64,000 nucleotides of DNA from positions 62,001-126,000 of the forward strand of contig BGKB01000122.1 in assembly GCA_003116975.1 (NCBI GenBank). Reading direction: 5' to 3'. Source of the stretch: Aurantiochytrium sp. KH105 (lineage: Eukaryota; Sar; Bigyra; Thraustochytrida; Thraustochytriidae). Both the position numbers and the translations under genes were made by a program. The notes below the pieces were generated by a model. It ran no database searches. It was given only the letters and a program-made list of their open reading frames with translations, and had not been told where the DNA came from. This document shows, in pieces, positions 19,201 to 27,924 of this stretch (the first letter of the stretch is position 1; every line of letters starts with the position of its first letter).

Positions 19201-20933
19201 CCCTCGAACTTTTTGCCCCATACAACCTGGTCCTGAACAACATTGCGCAGCTGTTCCTGGCGAGCTTTGCGCAGCATTTTTTCCTCAAAGACGCTCAACT
19301 CACGCATAGTGTACTTGCTCTTGCGCGACCAAGCGGCGTCACCCGGAGATTCGAGGCCGGCGGTCTCATGGGCGCTGCTGAGGGCTGTGTCAAGCGCAAG
19401 CCGGCGCTCGTCCTCGACCCGAACGTCTCCAACATTGGCCTCCTCTGGAAGGATGGAGGCGCCAGGGGGTGGACCGAGAGCAGCTTCCATTTGATGTTCT
19501 AGCGCACGCGCCTCGGCCTGCGTTGCCGAAACTCCTCCGGAAGATGCTGCGCGTCCATACGCGGAACCCTGCGATTCTGATCTCGATTTGGGCGTCATTG
19601 GCATCAGAGCCTCTTGCGAGCCCGTGGGAGCTAGGTGCTGCGGGGGTACAAAGGGACGTAACTTTGCCGGAATGAGAGACTCGATGGGGCGCACACCGGC
19701 ATTGACGGGCTGCGCAGCGATCTTGTCGACAATGTCCCCACGGTGGCGCTGCACTTCGCCAAGACCGAAGGCATGCGTTTTCATCGTCGTGACCTGACTT
19801 GGCTGAACGCGAAAGGTACGTCCGGATGGATCGACCGAGGCCACGCCTCCAATGGTTCGGGACTGCATATACTCTAACGTCCGCTCTTCTGCGGCATGGC
19901 GTCCGAGCGATTTAGTGTATTGCTCTTCGTAAGCCTTTTCCTTTGCCTCTTGATCATCTTTGACTCGATTGTACTCGTCAAAGGCAAGCATTTTCTTGGT
20001 CAAGAGCATTTCCGACTGTCGGAGCCGCAATTTGATGCGCTCCTTGGTTGCGCGCACACGTGCATCCTGCTTGCGACGCCGAAACACCTCGTATGGATTT
20101 CCACCGGCCTCAAGAATTTCGTTAAACTCTTCTTGTTCGCGTTGGGCTTCCCGTGCCTCCCGCGCCTTGCGCTGGGCGATCTTGCCCGCTGTTTCGGCCT
20201 GGATGGCTTCGGTGGTCTTCTTCAGTTGCAAGATCGACTGCGCGCGTTGTCTATGCTCTGCATCATACTGTGCCTGTAACTGGTCCAAGCGTTCTTGTTT
20301 GGCCTTTTTGTTTTCCATAACACGTCTTCTTGCTTTTTCTCTCTCGCGCTTTGCTGCTTCGATTTGAGCGGCATCCTCGGCATCGCGAGCTTGCCCTGCT
20401 TGCACGGCTCTCGCAGCTTCGGCTTGACGTGCGCGAAGGAACTGTTTGGCTGCCTTTTTCTCGTTGCGGACACGAAGAGCGGCCGCCTCCGTCAGCACAG
20501 CCTCCTGCGTCGCGGCCTCTTTCCTCAGCTGGGCGATGGCAGGCTGAAGCTTGTGAACACGCACGGCTGCAACATCGCGTAAGCGCTCGGCTTCATCCGC
20601 CTCACGCGTCGCCATTGCGACGTGGGCATGGAGATTTCGGAGCGCATCGTCCTGGCTTCCGCTGGCGGCGCTTAGCTTGATTTTTGCCCTTGCATCCTCC
20701 AAAGCTCGTTGACCCTCGTCGAGCCTTTTCCGCGCCTCACCAAGCTCGACAGTTCGCTGTCGAAGCTCTAACTCTGCCTCTTCTGTCACGGCGACTTGAG
20801 CCCTGGCCTCACGGTCTCTGCTGCATTCCTGGAGCGACTTGTGCGCGCTTACGACGCCGCCCACGACGTGCTTGCGCTCTGCTTCTACGCGTGGAGACCA
20901 CGTCTCGCCAGCTTGACCTTGGCCTTGGTCCAT
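16236..20933 (-). CDS. CFAP74-like axonemal protein (coiled coil + ASH/MSP-type domains)
   Basis: 1565 aa from ATG 20933, close to the length of animal CFAP74. Residues 1 to about 380 are charged coiled coil and include a GGNPYEVFRRRK motif. From about residue 590 onward the protein is a chain of immunoglobulin-like ASH/MSP beta-sandwich domains, with recurrent patterns such as FTLTNVSFTFNSFKLL, LDFGTVVHGETKTLVVKIAN, FSPSVLDFGSCYTTQS, ISFGACALGSRRTENLFLTN and LVDFGDILVGETSIRP. CFAP74 belongs to the C1a projection of the ciliary central pair, so this points to a motile-flagellum stage. The frame is open to a TTG at 21080, and an out-of-frame upstream ATG precedes 20933 in the leader. The coiled-coil/ASH architecture is certain; choosing CFAP74 over other ASH ciliary proteins is less so. 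Confidence 0.75.
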   Translation of the reverse strand: MDQGQGQAGETWSPRVEAERKHVVGGVVSAHKSLQECSRDREARAQVAVTEEAELELRQRTVELGEARKRLDEGQRALEDARAKIKLSAASGSQDDALRNLHAHVAMATREADEAERLRDVAAVRVHKLQPAIAQLRKEAATQEAVLTEAAALRVRNEKKAAKQFLRARQAEAARAVQAGQARDAEDAAQIEAAKREREKARRRVMENKKAKQERLDQLQAQYDAEHRQRAQSILQLKKTTEAIQAETAGKIAQRKAREAREAQREQEEFNEILEAGGNPYEVFRRRKQDARVRATKERIKLRLRQSEMLLTKKMLAFDEYNRVKDDQEAKEKAYEEQYTKSLGRHAAEERTLEYMQSRTIGGVASVDPSGRTFRVQPSQVTTMKTHAFGLGEVQRHRGDIVDKIAAQPVNAGVRPIESLIPAKLRPFVPPQHLAPTGSQEALMPMTPKSRSESQGSAYGRAASSGGVSATQAEARALEHQMEAALGPPPGASILPEEANVGDVRVEDERRLALDTALSSAHETAGLESPGDAAWSRKSKYTMRELSVFEEKMLRKARQEQLRNVVQDQVVWGKKFEGEAFLVKPSVLHYKDFIVGETYTKTFALTNVSFTFNSFKLLELPDDIKNFFTVSYEKPGRMSAGLSCKVRVDFEPKVNEDISVDLPFLAATGPFSVPIRCTTRKTRPALSREDLDFGTVVHGETKTLVVKIANEGALPCAFSTEGSCFEAGDLQIGTPAKESLHGYDATSLSITYAPQEDSPVDINCFLDFVFADGQHVRCNIVAATSKVPIYTASPELDFQCCVFGKLYRNKLVLRNRGSVALRAEIAPPKALRECVEFLPDMGFVQARSGATDGHFDVQIKLRPSHDLVAWCDRTGNCVREEDPVFGQVVHVTVPISIRVPEQVLPVRLALTATLTSSDIVFSPSVLDFGSCYTTQSVAQTLELRNTSLLPQQFGFVKLRPQVSVQPSSGFGTLLPKESMCPKVIFSPSAAVEHNFTLTLRTDLNRVFQIPCKGEGVEPPLHFSNTTISFGACALGSRRTENLFLTNPASSKESRDFHIVLPAARFDHGLHISPQVGTLMPGESVRIEVELTAQTSKDGPCRASIKDTASASADSDDGEFPAVEDATQEQKGDDEEQNEASEVSGPEDMDSASKQLPPEVGMVSWSDPEQGEPWSKHCTWFARCFVRGFKLPLMLQMNSVLVESDLVADLDDLQFSQVAVGHAKTLVLRLRNFGKRPAQLTSDTLNPMGPFVMVNALREIPVNGAHAIHIKFSPSSNKTFQEVLTIRSGAAKLDVQLCGEGVSPKLSVSLTNPTAAPEDADEVSFSSDQLVDFGDILVGETSIRPVFMQNKSVFGLDYAMRVAKDASIPRNLNGQDVFAIAQQRSSIPAMGLREVKICFQPDQERLGSHFGVFEVDVPNQIGKHTLRFRGRAWKHPIFAHMADEGSVAPRDRIADEFATSEDTAVLDYSLTSYFDNAEDGATLHVEIGSCAASRGGSFEFIEIPRTVQVDKPKGALKGGDRERIKLALQLDQPGCVGEHILVCVLTMDDQVKREVRLVLRKKLASD

Positions 20934-21603
20934 TCTCCCTTTTCTTTCAACCTCTTCAATGCGTACGTGCTCCCGACTTGGCCAGCACCGGCCGCGCTCT
21001 TTCTTCTGCCCGTCCCCACGGGCGCCTTGCGCGCCGCCGCCGCCACGTCGCCGCGCAACGTTCGTCTTTTGCACGCTCAATGCCCTCGAACTGCATATTT
21101 GTCCGGTGAACGAAAATTAGCCGCGCCGCACGTGGCATTGACTGCTACGCAAGTAGTAGTAGGCCTTGGCCGCCTTTCCTTCTCCCGCCACAACTTGCTT
21201 CTTACAAGTCGTATGCGAAGAAGTGAAAGCCGCAATTCGGATTGGAGCACGGGCTTGTCGCCACGAAGAACGTCTCATCTCCCGAGAGAAGAAGATTATC
21301 AGGACGATTAGGCCTGTTCTGTGCGCAATTGCAAAGCAGCACGAGCAGCCTTTTGTGAGCAAGGCCATGCTGCGAGACGGAAAGGAAAGCATGGCAAAGC
21401 TCAATATAGAAAAAATGCAAACAAAGAGGATCCAAGAACGCACTTGCTAGAGTATCACACGTGTGTCGGGCCATTATCGTGTGACAACGTCAATTCAGCG
21501 AAAGATGAGGGAGACCAAGATTGACTCAGAAAAGGTTTGCCGAGGCCGAGCTCGCGGCAGCAAAAGACCTTTTGTCGTGTCGAGCTTGGACGGACGAGCA
21601 GCC

Positions 21604-22908
21604 ATGGAGCTCTTTGTGGGCACGTGTAAGTCTTTCCTGTCTGTTTCTGTACGTGACACCAGCTAACACGACGGACGAACGAATGGCGCTTGCCCATTGC
21701 GCGACCGCTACTTGGGGCCTGAACCCGCTTGTCTTGCAGATGGCAAGACTCTGCCGTTCGTGGAGGGAAACGGGCGTGGGATAGGCTACTTTGAGATTGA
21801 CGCGAGCGGCGAACCGGCGCTGCGTAGTGTGCTTGAAAAGTCGTCTCAGGTAGGTGCAGACGCCCCCCAGAACCCATCGTATCTTGCTCTGCATCCGACT
21901 TTGCCCGTTCTGTACTCGACCGATGAGCTCCTTGATAGTGGAGTCGTGTGGTCTTACACGATTGACCGCGATGCGAAACAGCTCTCGGTGCTCAACAAAG
22001 TGGATAGTCTTGGCACGAGCGCGGCTTTTGTCAACGTCAGCAAAGATGGCCGCTTTTTGTTCGTCGCCAATTATGCGGTTGCAGCATCCTCACCCGCCGT
22101 CGTCTTTGCTCTTGATGAGCAAGGTCGCATCGGCGAGGCGGTAAGCATTGTGTCCTGCGAGAATGTACCTGACGTGAGCTTTCCTGGCCCCAATGAGCCA
22201 CGCCAAGATATACCCCACCCACACATGAGCATTGAGGATGAAGCTGCGACAGGCGAGGAAAGATTGGTTCTCATTCCTGATCTCGGGTCCGACTGCGTCC
22301 ATGAAGTCACGCTCAATGCGCAAGGAAAGCAGACGCGGCACGAGTATGCATTTCTTCCCGGCGGCTGGGGTCCGCGCCATGTGGCCATTCGCGCTTCGGA
22401 TCGCACCCGACTCGTAGTCTGCGAATTAACCTCAATGCTCTGCTTGGTGCCATGGAAAGCCAAGCGAGATGCCCAAGACACGACAAAAGGACCCCTTCGC
22501 GACGCAACGCAGGCTATTTCGCTCTTGGACGGAAGCGATGAGCCGAAGTCTGACGCGACGTGGACCGCTGCGGCCATCCAACTGCATCCAAATGACAAGT
22601 TTGTGTATTGCTCGACACGAAATATGGGGTCGTCAACATCAACTGGGCGCGTGACGGCGTTCCGTCTTGTGGACGCCGAGGATGACACCGGGACGCGCGC
22701 GGAATTCGTCTGCTGCATGAATAGTGGAGGCAACGTTCCGCGAGAAATGAAGCTGGACCCTACAGGCGCGTTTTTGTACGTTGCTCATCAGGATTCGGAC
22801 AATATCGAGTGCTTTGCAGTGGATCAGGAGACGGGTACGCTTTGTCCGGACAAGACGAGGTCATTTACGTTTGGGACGCCTGTTGGCCTTTGTTTTTCTT
22901 CCATTTAG
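21604..22908 (+). CDS. Lactonase-type seven-bladed beta-propeller (6-phosphogluconolactonase family)
   Basis: Two exons: 21604-21625 and 21740-22908, with a 114-nt intron (GTAAGT donor, GTCTTGCAG acceptor). The tiny first exon supplies MELFVGT; splicing completes a Tyr codon to give MELFVGTYGK, the typical first strand of the Pgl/YbhE lactonase fold. The mature protein is 396 aa. Later blades show NPSYLALHPTLPVLY, VSKDGRFLFVANYA, HPHMS, LVLIPDLGSDCVHEV, WGPRHVAI, LHPNDKFVYCSTR, REMKLDPTGAFLYVAHQDSDNI and a closing FTFGTPVGLCF. These proteins hydrolyse sugar lactones such as 6-phosphogluconolactone, or muconolactone-like substrates. Substrate is not determinable by eye. Without the micro-exon the protein would lack its first strand. 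Confidence 0.85.
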
Positions 22909-23150
22909 CTTAGTAGATAGGAGCTCAGTAAAGGGCAACAAATGTAGAGAGTCTCATGGCACTGGAAGCGAGAAAAACTTGTAGATCCAGCTCGCGTCAA
23001 CAAGGATAGCGGGCCCAAGAATGTGAGAATTATCTGCTTCGAACATAAAAAGCTACGATGTGTTTGTTACTTAGAGTCAGCTTTGTTCAGAATTTTCCTC
23101 AAGCAAATGAGTGAGAATCGCCTCGGTCTATTTTGCAGCTAGGCCTAGGC

Positions 23151-26100
23151 CTATCGCAACTTAAGAATCACTTGCACTAGCGTGCAGCACGCAAGGTGTT
23201 GCATGCTCGCAAGGAAGGCATCGTTTTCCGGTTGTGTGTGACTGTGTTTTTCAATAAATGTGGCAAGGTCAAGGCCGACAGGAAGTTTGCTCCATTTGGC
23301 GAGCGTTGGAACAGCCTTGGCCTCAATGATTCGGGGCAGATTTTCATCATGCGCAGCAAGCAATAGGAGCGCCTCGGACGCATAACGACGGACCTCGATC
23401 ACATCGACATCAATCATAGCGACGAGAGCATCAACAATATTCGGTGCGAGTCGTTGCCTGGCGTATTCGTGAGCAATGTCCATGGCATTGCAGACATCCC
23501 ATGGACGACGATTGAGCGGCGCGCGCACGGGTGAGGACACCACCGTCATGTATGGAATGGCTGTGCCGTAGAGACGAAAGTCGGCAATGGTCCAGTCAGG
23601 GAGAAAAGCTTGCGCGAGGTCGCGAGAGTTTCCAAGGGACTCCAAGCTTGTCTCTGTACACGCGAAATCGATGGTGTCTCCGGCCTGGGCTCGATCTACA
23701 AAAAATCGCGTTTGCTTTCCATCGCAGAGGACCACAAGATGATGCCAGCCCGGCGAGACTTCGTTGAGCGCAAAGCCGGTGCCGTGCCACACTGGCCTCG
23801 AGTCCAGGGGGTCCTTTTCAGCGCTGACGTCACCACGTTCAAAGAGTGAGGGGATAAAGTCCAGAAAGTGATCAGCTTCATCCGCAACGGAAGCAAGGAG
23901 TTCCACGCATCCCAGCTCAATTCCGTGGCATGTAGAAAGTACGGCTACGGGAAACTCGCCATTGGCAGCAGCAGCAAGAACGTGCACAGATTGGCTGTCA
24001 GGATCAGACGCAGAGAGCCTCTCCTTGTCGTTGCCGCCCATATTGTCGCCATGACGCATCCACAAACTAATCGTCCAGCCTGCCTTTTCCAAGCAGACAT
24101 AAGCCGGAGACTGAGAGACTGGGGCATCCGGTAATGTGTTGTTTTTGTTGACTTTTGCGAATCGCAGGATGCTCTGAGGACTGGTGAAAGCGACGCCCCA
24201 CGGCATGTTGTGCGCGAGATCAGCCGCAAGCTCGAGTTCGCTAACATGCTTGGGTTGGCCGTCCGCGAAGATGTGCAAAGTGGTGTTTCCAGACGCATCC
24301 GAAAGCAGCGATTCAGATTTGGCAAATTTGAGATGCAGGAGTAACTTGTATTCGCGCTCGAATCCGGCGGGCTGGAGAAGCTCGATGATTGCGCGCAACG
24401 CGACGCGCATGGTGGATACCTGCAAAAGGTCGACACGGGCGTACGCCCCCCCCCCAGGCCCTCCCTGAGTGGCGGCTAATGTGAGTGCATCAACGATGAG
24501 GTCAATAGCGCCTTCATCCCAGGGCCACGAATCAAGCGACGCCGCCGATACGGAAGATGAGTCTCTCGGCAGCTCTGCTGCGACGGCTCGGAGCGCTGCG
24601 CTCTTGCTCCATAGCGCAATCCATCCCTGGCGGCGGATCGCAAGGGCAATGAGAGCAATCGATTTTGCGCGAATGTGCTCGTGTCGAGGATAGCTTTCGA
24701 GAACAGTCTCGGCGTATGCAAACCACTTGCAGGTCCAGGTGAGGGTGGTCTGATGCTGATCCGAAGAGGCTGCAGAGAGCATTTGAGGCGGGAAAATATT
24801 GGCATGAAAGCCCACTTGGATGAGCGCCTGACCCAGTGAAGCTTCGACAAAGGCTGCTTCGAGTGCAACATTCTTTTGTCTAGTTTTGCCACCTAAGGCG
24901 TAGAGCGAGCTTTGACGCGAGGATCGGTCTCCCATGGAATGCTCAGCAGGAGAACTGGCCCGGTCTCTGGCCTTTAGAGGTTTGCCCGAAAGAGATGCCC
25001 TGTGTCGGTACGTATCGTTCTCGGTGTTGCTTGCGTTGAGAGAAAATGAGTCGGCTGGACCGTCTTGCGTTGTGTCACTGCGGTCTTCGAACTTTTGGTC
25101 TTCATCATCAACCTCATTTTCGTCTGTGCTGTCAGTGTCGTCGTCATCGCCGTTGCGCATGAGGAGCGCCAATTTCGAGAGCTCGGGATTCAGTGAGGCG
25201 AGCAATGCAACGGGCAAGGGTAGATAAAGGTTGTTGTCTTGACTTGTGAGCGCGAAGAATTTCCAGAGGTCAATGAGCATCTTTGACAGGGCTGGTTGAC
25301 TGTCGATAATGTTGTCATGCATGGCAAAGGTGCTGAGCCCTCGCGCAACGAGGTGCAAGAGTACGGCTGCGTTGGCTTGGTGCATGAGCGCCTCTTCATT
25401 GGCATCGTAGGGCTCCCCGACGGCGCCTGCGGCCTCGCGACGCTTCGTCGCGTGCGCGCAGACCGCATGCGCGGCGAAGCCAAGAGCAAGGAGCCTTGCG
25501 ATCACGGCTCCGTTGCGAAACGCGAACACGCAGCGCGCCCATTGTTCACGCAATCCAAGGTCCGCGAGGCCAGCGACTGCGGCCCGCCGTATGGTGTTTC
25601 GAAGGGCATTCCTCTTGGAGAGCGCGCCATAGGCCTCGACCTCGGGGACATCGATACCTACTGCATCAAAGAGTAATGGAAGGACGAGATCGCGAACCAG
25701 TATAGTGGCACCAATTGTAGTCGAGCTCGTGTCGGTCATGCGTGTGAGATAGGCGCATAGCGCGGCCAGAACACGACTTGAAAATATTAAGCGACGCGAG
25801 CGCCATTGCTCCAGTTCCGCGTCTGTCGCGTAAAGACATGCGTAGGTTCGTGGGGGAGGCTGGTGGTGGTCATGCGAGAACATTGCCAGGTTCTGCGTGG
25901 GTCGTACTTTACATGTAAGAGCGCAAAGCAGCGCGAGACGACCGCCTTTCTCCAAGATGCGCGGCAGACACTTTTCATTAACGCAAAGATGCAAAAGTAG
26001 ATCCGAAAGTGTTTCGCATAGGGCGGAGTCTGGATTTCTCAAACGTTTTACAGAGTCGAGAATCCCGACCGCCAATGAAAGAATGTGTGTACTCTCCGAA

Positions 26101-27329
26101 CTTTGTGGCGCTCTCATGATTTCCAGAAGCGCGGGGTCACGCACAGCGGCCGTAAGGACAATGATACAATCAACGATTGAAGACGTATCGGCTGCGACGG
26201 TGGATGAGCCAGAACCTCGCAAGGTCTCCCAGAGTTCACGCAGCCTACGCATAAGGACAGTGATGATAGGTGTGTCGTCCGGAAGACAGATTTGAAGCCG
26301 AGTTTGTACGAGTAAAGGACTGCGTTGTGCGAGAACGCGAAGACACAGTGTTGCGATGCGCACAAGGCCGCTTGATGAATCCGAGCGGTGAAGAATTGTC
26401 GCAAGGTTTTCGACGCCATTGGCATCGATGACGGCGTTGTGCGTTGCAATGTGTGCAACGAGGCTCGTGAGCGAGGATACGGAAACGAGCTGGACTCGTT
26501 GGTCTTCAGAGACGAGATTGGCCACTAGAGCTTCGAGCGCGCTTTCAAGGACCTGGAAGCGTTCGCGAAAGCGAGGCACGCCGCGGCGCCCAAGTATGAG
26601 GGAGAGACTGGCCGTGGCGTGGCGCACAATGTTGTCCTCACCGGAGAGCAGCAGCGGGACGATGGGAAAGGGGAAACCAAGGTCTTCGACTAGAGTGCGA
26701 TCGATCCTGCGGAGATGTTTGCGCGTATCCGTAGGCATTTGACGTGAGGGAAGATAAAGCGGTGGAAAGTAGTCTGCATCCCAACCAGGGCGTACGCCGG
26801 AGAGAATGAGCCATAGAAGACGACAAGCCTGACGATGGACTGGCGCGTATTGGGACTCGAGCGCGTCCATGACGATGCGCAAAAGGTCGGCATTTACGTT
26901 AGAAAGAGCACAGGGGCCAGCTTCGAGAAGTGCATCAAAGACTGCCTCGAAGGCCCATGCCTTGTCGGCGGGCGGGGCCGGGTCCACGAGAGCTGGGTTG
27001 TGAACCGCGTTGATGACGGCCGCGATGCGCGCTTCCTCCTCGGGGGAGCGCATGAACGGGAGCAAGATGGCGCTCGAGGCCACAGAGGAGGTCGCCGACG
27101 ACAGGGAGGCCGTCGACGGTAGCCTCTGCAGCGCGCGCGCCGAGCCCTGTCGGGACCGCGAAGCTACATCAAAACGCCCCTCCCGGGTTGTTGCGTCCCG
27201 CGCGACGGCGCTGGCGCTGGTGGCGGCGCTGGTGGGGGCGGCGGCGGCGGCGGCGGCTGGAGGAGGAGGAGGAGCGGTTGCCTCGTCCCTGGCTCCCCGC
27301 GCCTCCGCCGCACTCTGCTCCGCGCCCAT
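23151..27329 (-). CDS. Large armadillo/HEAT-like protein with LamG/ConA-like domain
   Basis: 1392 aa from ATG 27329. It begins MGAEQS, fitting an N-myristoylation site (Gly2, Ser6), followed by Pro/Ala and Ser-rich sequence. Residues about 100-700 are helical and armadillo/HEAT-like (for example VQLVSVSSLTSLVAHIATHN and IVRHATASLSLILGRRG). An acidic spacer, DDDDTDSTDENEVDDED, sits near residue 725. Residues about 1070-1260 look like a LamG/concanavalin-type sandwich: GWTISLWMRHGD, SPGWHHLVVLCDGKQTRFFVD and TIADFRLYGTAIPYM. More armadillo-like helices end the protein. ARM plus ConA-like order recalls the N-terminal half of neurobeachin/LYST-type BEACH proteins, but no PH, BEACH or WD40 domain follows. 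Function unknown; a membrane-associated scaffold is a guess. Confidence 0.7.
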   Translation of the reverse strand: MGAEQSAAEARGARDEATAPPPPPAAAAAAAPTSAATSASAVARDATTREGRFDVASRSRQGSARALQRLPSTASLSSATSSVASSAILLPFMRSPEEEARIAAVINAVHNPALVDPAPPADKAWAFEAVFDALLEAGPCALSNVNADLLRIVMDALESQYAPVHRQACRLLWLILSGVRPGWDADYFPPLYLPSRQMPTDTRKHLRRIDRTLVEDLGFPFPIVPLLLSGEDNIVRHATASLSLILGRRGVPRFRERFQVLESALEALVANLVSEDQRVQLVSVSSLTSLVAHIATHNAVIDANGVENLATILHRSDSSSGLVRIATLCLRVLAQRSPLLVQTRLQICLPDDTPIITVLMRRLRELWETLRGSGSSTVAADTSSIVDCIIVLTAAVRDPALLEIMRAPQSSESTHILSLAVGILDSVKRLRNPDSALCETLSDLLLHLCVNEKCLPRILEKGGRLALLCALTCKVRPTQNLAMFSHDHHQPPPRTYACLYATDAELEQWRSRRLIFSSRVLAALCAYLTRMTDTSSTTIGATILVRDLVLPLLFDAVGIDVPEVEAYGALSKRNALRNTIRRAAVAGLADLGLREQWARCVFAFRNGAVIARLLALGFAAHAVCAHATKRREAAGAVGEPYDANEEALMHQANAAVLLHLVARGLSTFAMHDNIIDSQPALSKMLIDLWKFFALTSQDNNLYLPLPVALLASLNPELSKLALLMRNGDDDDTDSTDENEVDDEDQKFEDRSDTTQDGPADSFSLNASNTENDTYRHRASLSGKPLKARDRASSPAEHSMGDRSSRQSSLYALGGKTRQKNVALEAAFVEASLGQALIQVGFHANIFPPQMLSAASSDQHQTTLTWTCKWFAYAETVLESYPRHEHIRAKSIALIALAIRRQGWIALWSKSAALRAVAAELPRDSSSVSAASLDSWPWDEGAIDLIVDALTLAATQGGPGGGAYARVDLLQVSTMRVALRAIIELLQPAGFEREYKLLLHLKFAKSESLLSDASGNTTLHIFADGQPKHVSELELAADLAHNMPWGVAFTSPQSILRFAKVNKNNTLPDAPVSQSPAYVCLEKAGWTISLWMRHGDNMGGNDKERLSASDPDSQSVHVLAAAANGEFPVAVLSTCHGIELGCVELLASVADEADHFLDFIPSLFERGDVSAEKDPLDSRPVWHGTGFALNEVSPGWHHLVVLCDGKQTRFFVDRAQAGDTIDFACTETSLESLGNSRDLAQAFLPDWTIADFRLYGTAIPYMTVVSSPVRAPLNRRPWDVCNAMDIAHEYARQRLAPNIVDALVAMIDVDVIEVRRYASEALLLLAAHDENLPRIIEAKAVPTLAKWSKLPVGLDLATFIEKHSHTQPENDAFLASMQHLACCTLVQVILKLR

Positions 27330-27589
27330 CGCGCACGGGCGCCGGTCTCCTGGTGCTTTTTACGAGTTCAGGTTTTGTCTTTCTCTTCGCGTCATGAGCA
27401 CAATGGAAGAGGAAAGACTCCATTGATCGGGGAGTCCCAAGTCCATCTTGCATTTATTCGTCGCGATGGAGTTGCGGCGCGCAAAGCGTGAAGCGCAGCT
27501 GACCGCACGATCGACTTGTGAAGCTCGATATGCGAATCGTAAAGGACAAACTTCAAAACGTGAGCTTCGAAAGAACATTAGAACATCGC

Positions 27590-27923
27590 CAAGAAAATCG
27601 CCAAGAAAATCGTCAAGCGAGACTAGAATATTGCCGAGCGCGGTTAGAACATCGTCAAGCTCGATCAGAACCTCGCCAAGCTCGATCAGAACCTCGCCAA
27701 GCTCGATCAGAACCTCGCGAAGCGCGATCAGGACATCGCCAAGCACGACTAGAACATCGTCAAGCTCGATTAGAACATCGCCAAGCGCGATTAGAACATC
27801 GTCAAGCTCAATCAGAACATTGCCAAGCGCGATCAGGACATCGTCAAACGCGATTAGGTCACCATCAAGCGCGATTAGGACATTGTCAAGCTCGAGCAGG
27901 ACATCGTTAAGCGCGATTGAATC
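27590..27923. repeat. 21-bp minisatellite, 14 full units
   Basis: Contiguous 21-bp units start at 27614, 27635, 27656 and onward to 27887, with a partial unit at 27908. The modal unit is CAAGCTCGATCAGAACCTCG plus C. The three units at 27656-27718 are identical; the others differ at a few positions, mostly C/T and A/G transitions. Two 12-bp CAAGAAAATCGC-like units precede the array. Because 21 is divisible by 3, several frames on both strands stay open; on the minus strand the unit reads as a VLIELGE heptad. No supported start or neighbouring domain makes it a gene. Confidence 0.9.
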
Positions 27924-27924
27924 A

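Noticed and set aside
27590..27923. CRISPR-like array
   Set aside because: Units of 21 bp are contiguous with no unique spacers, and the context is eukaryotic; it is a minisatellite.
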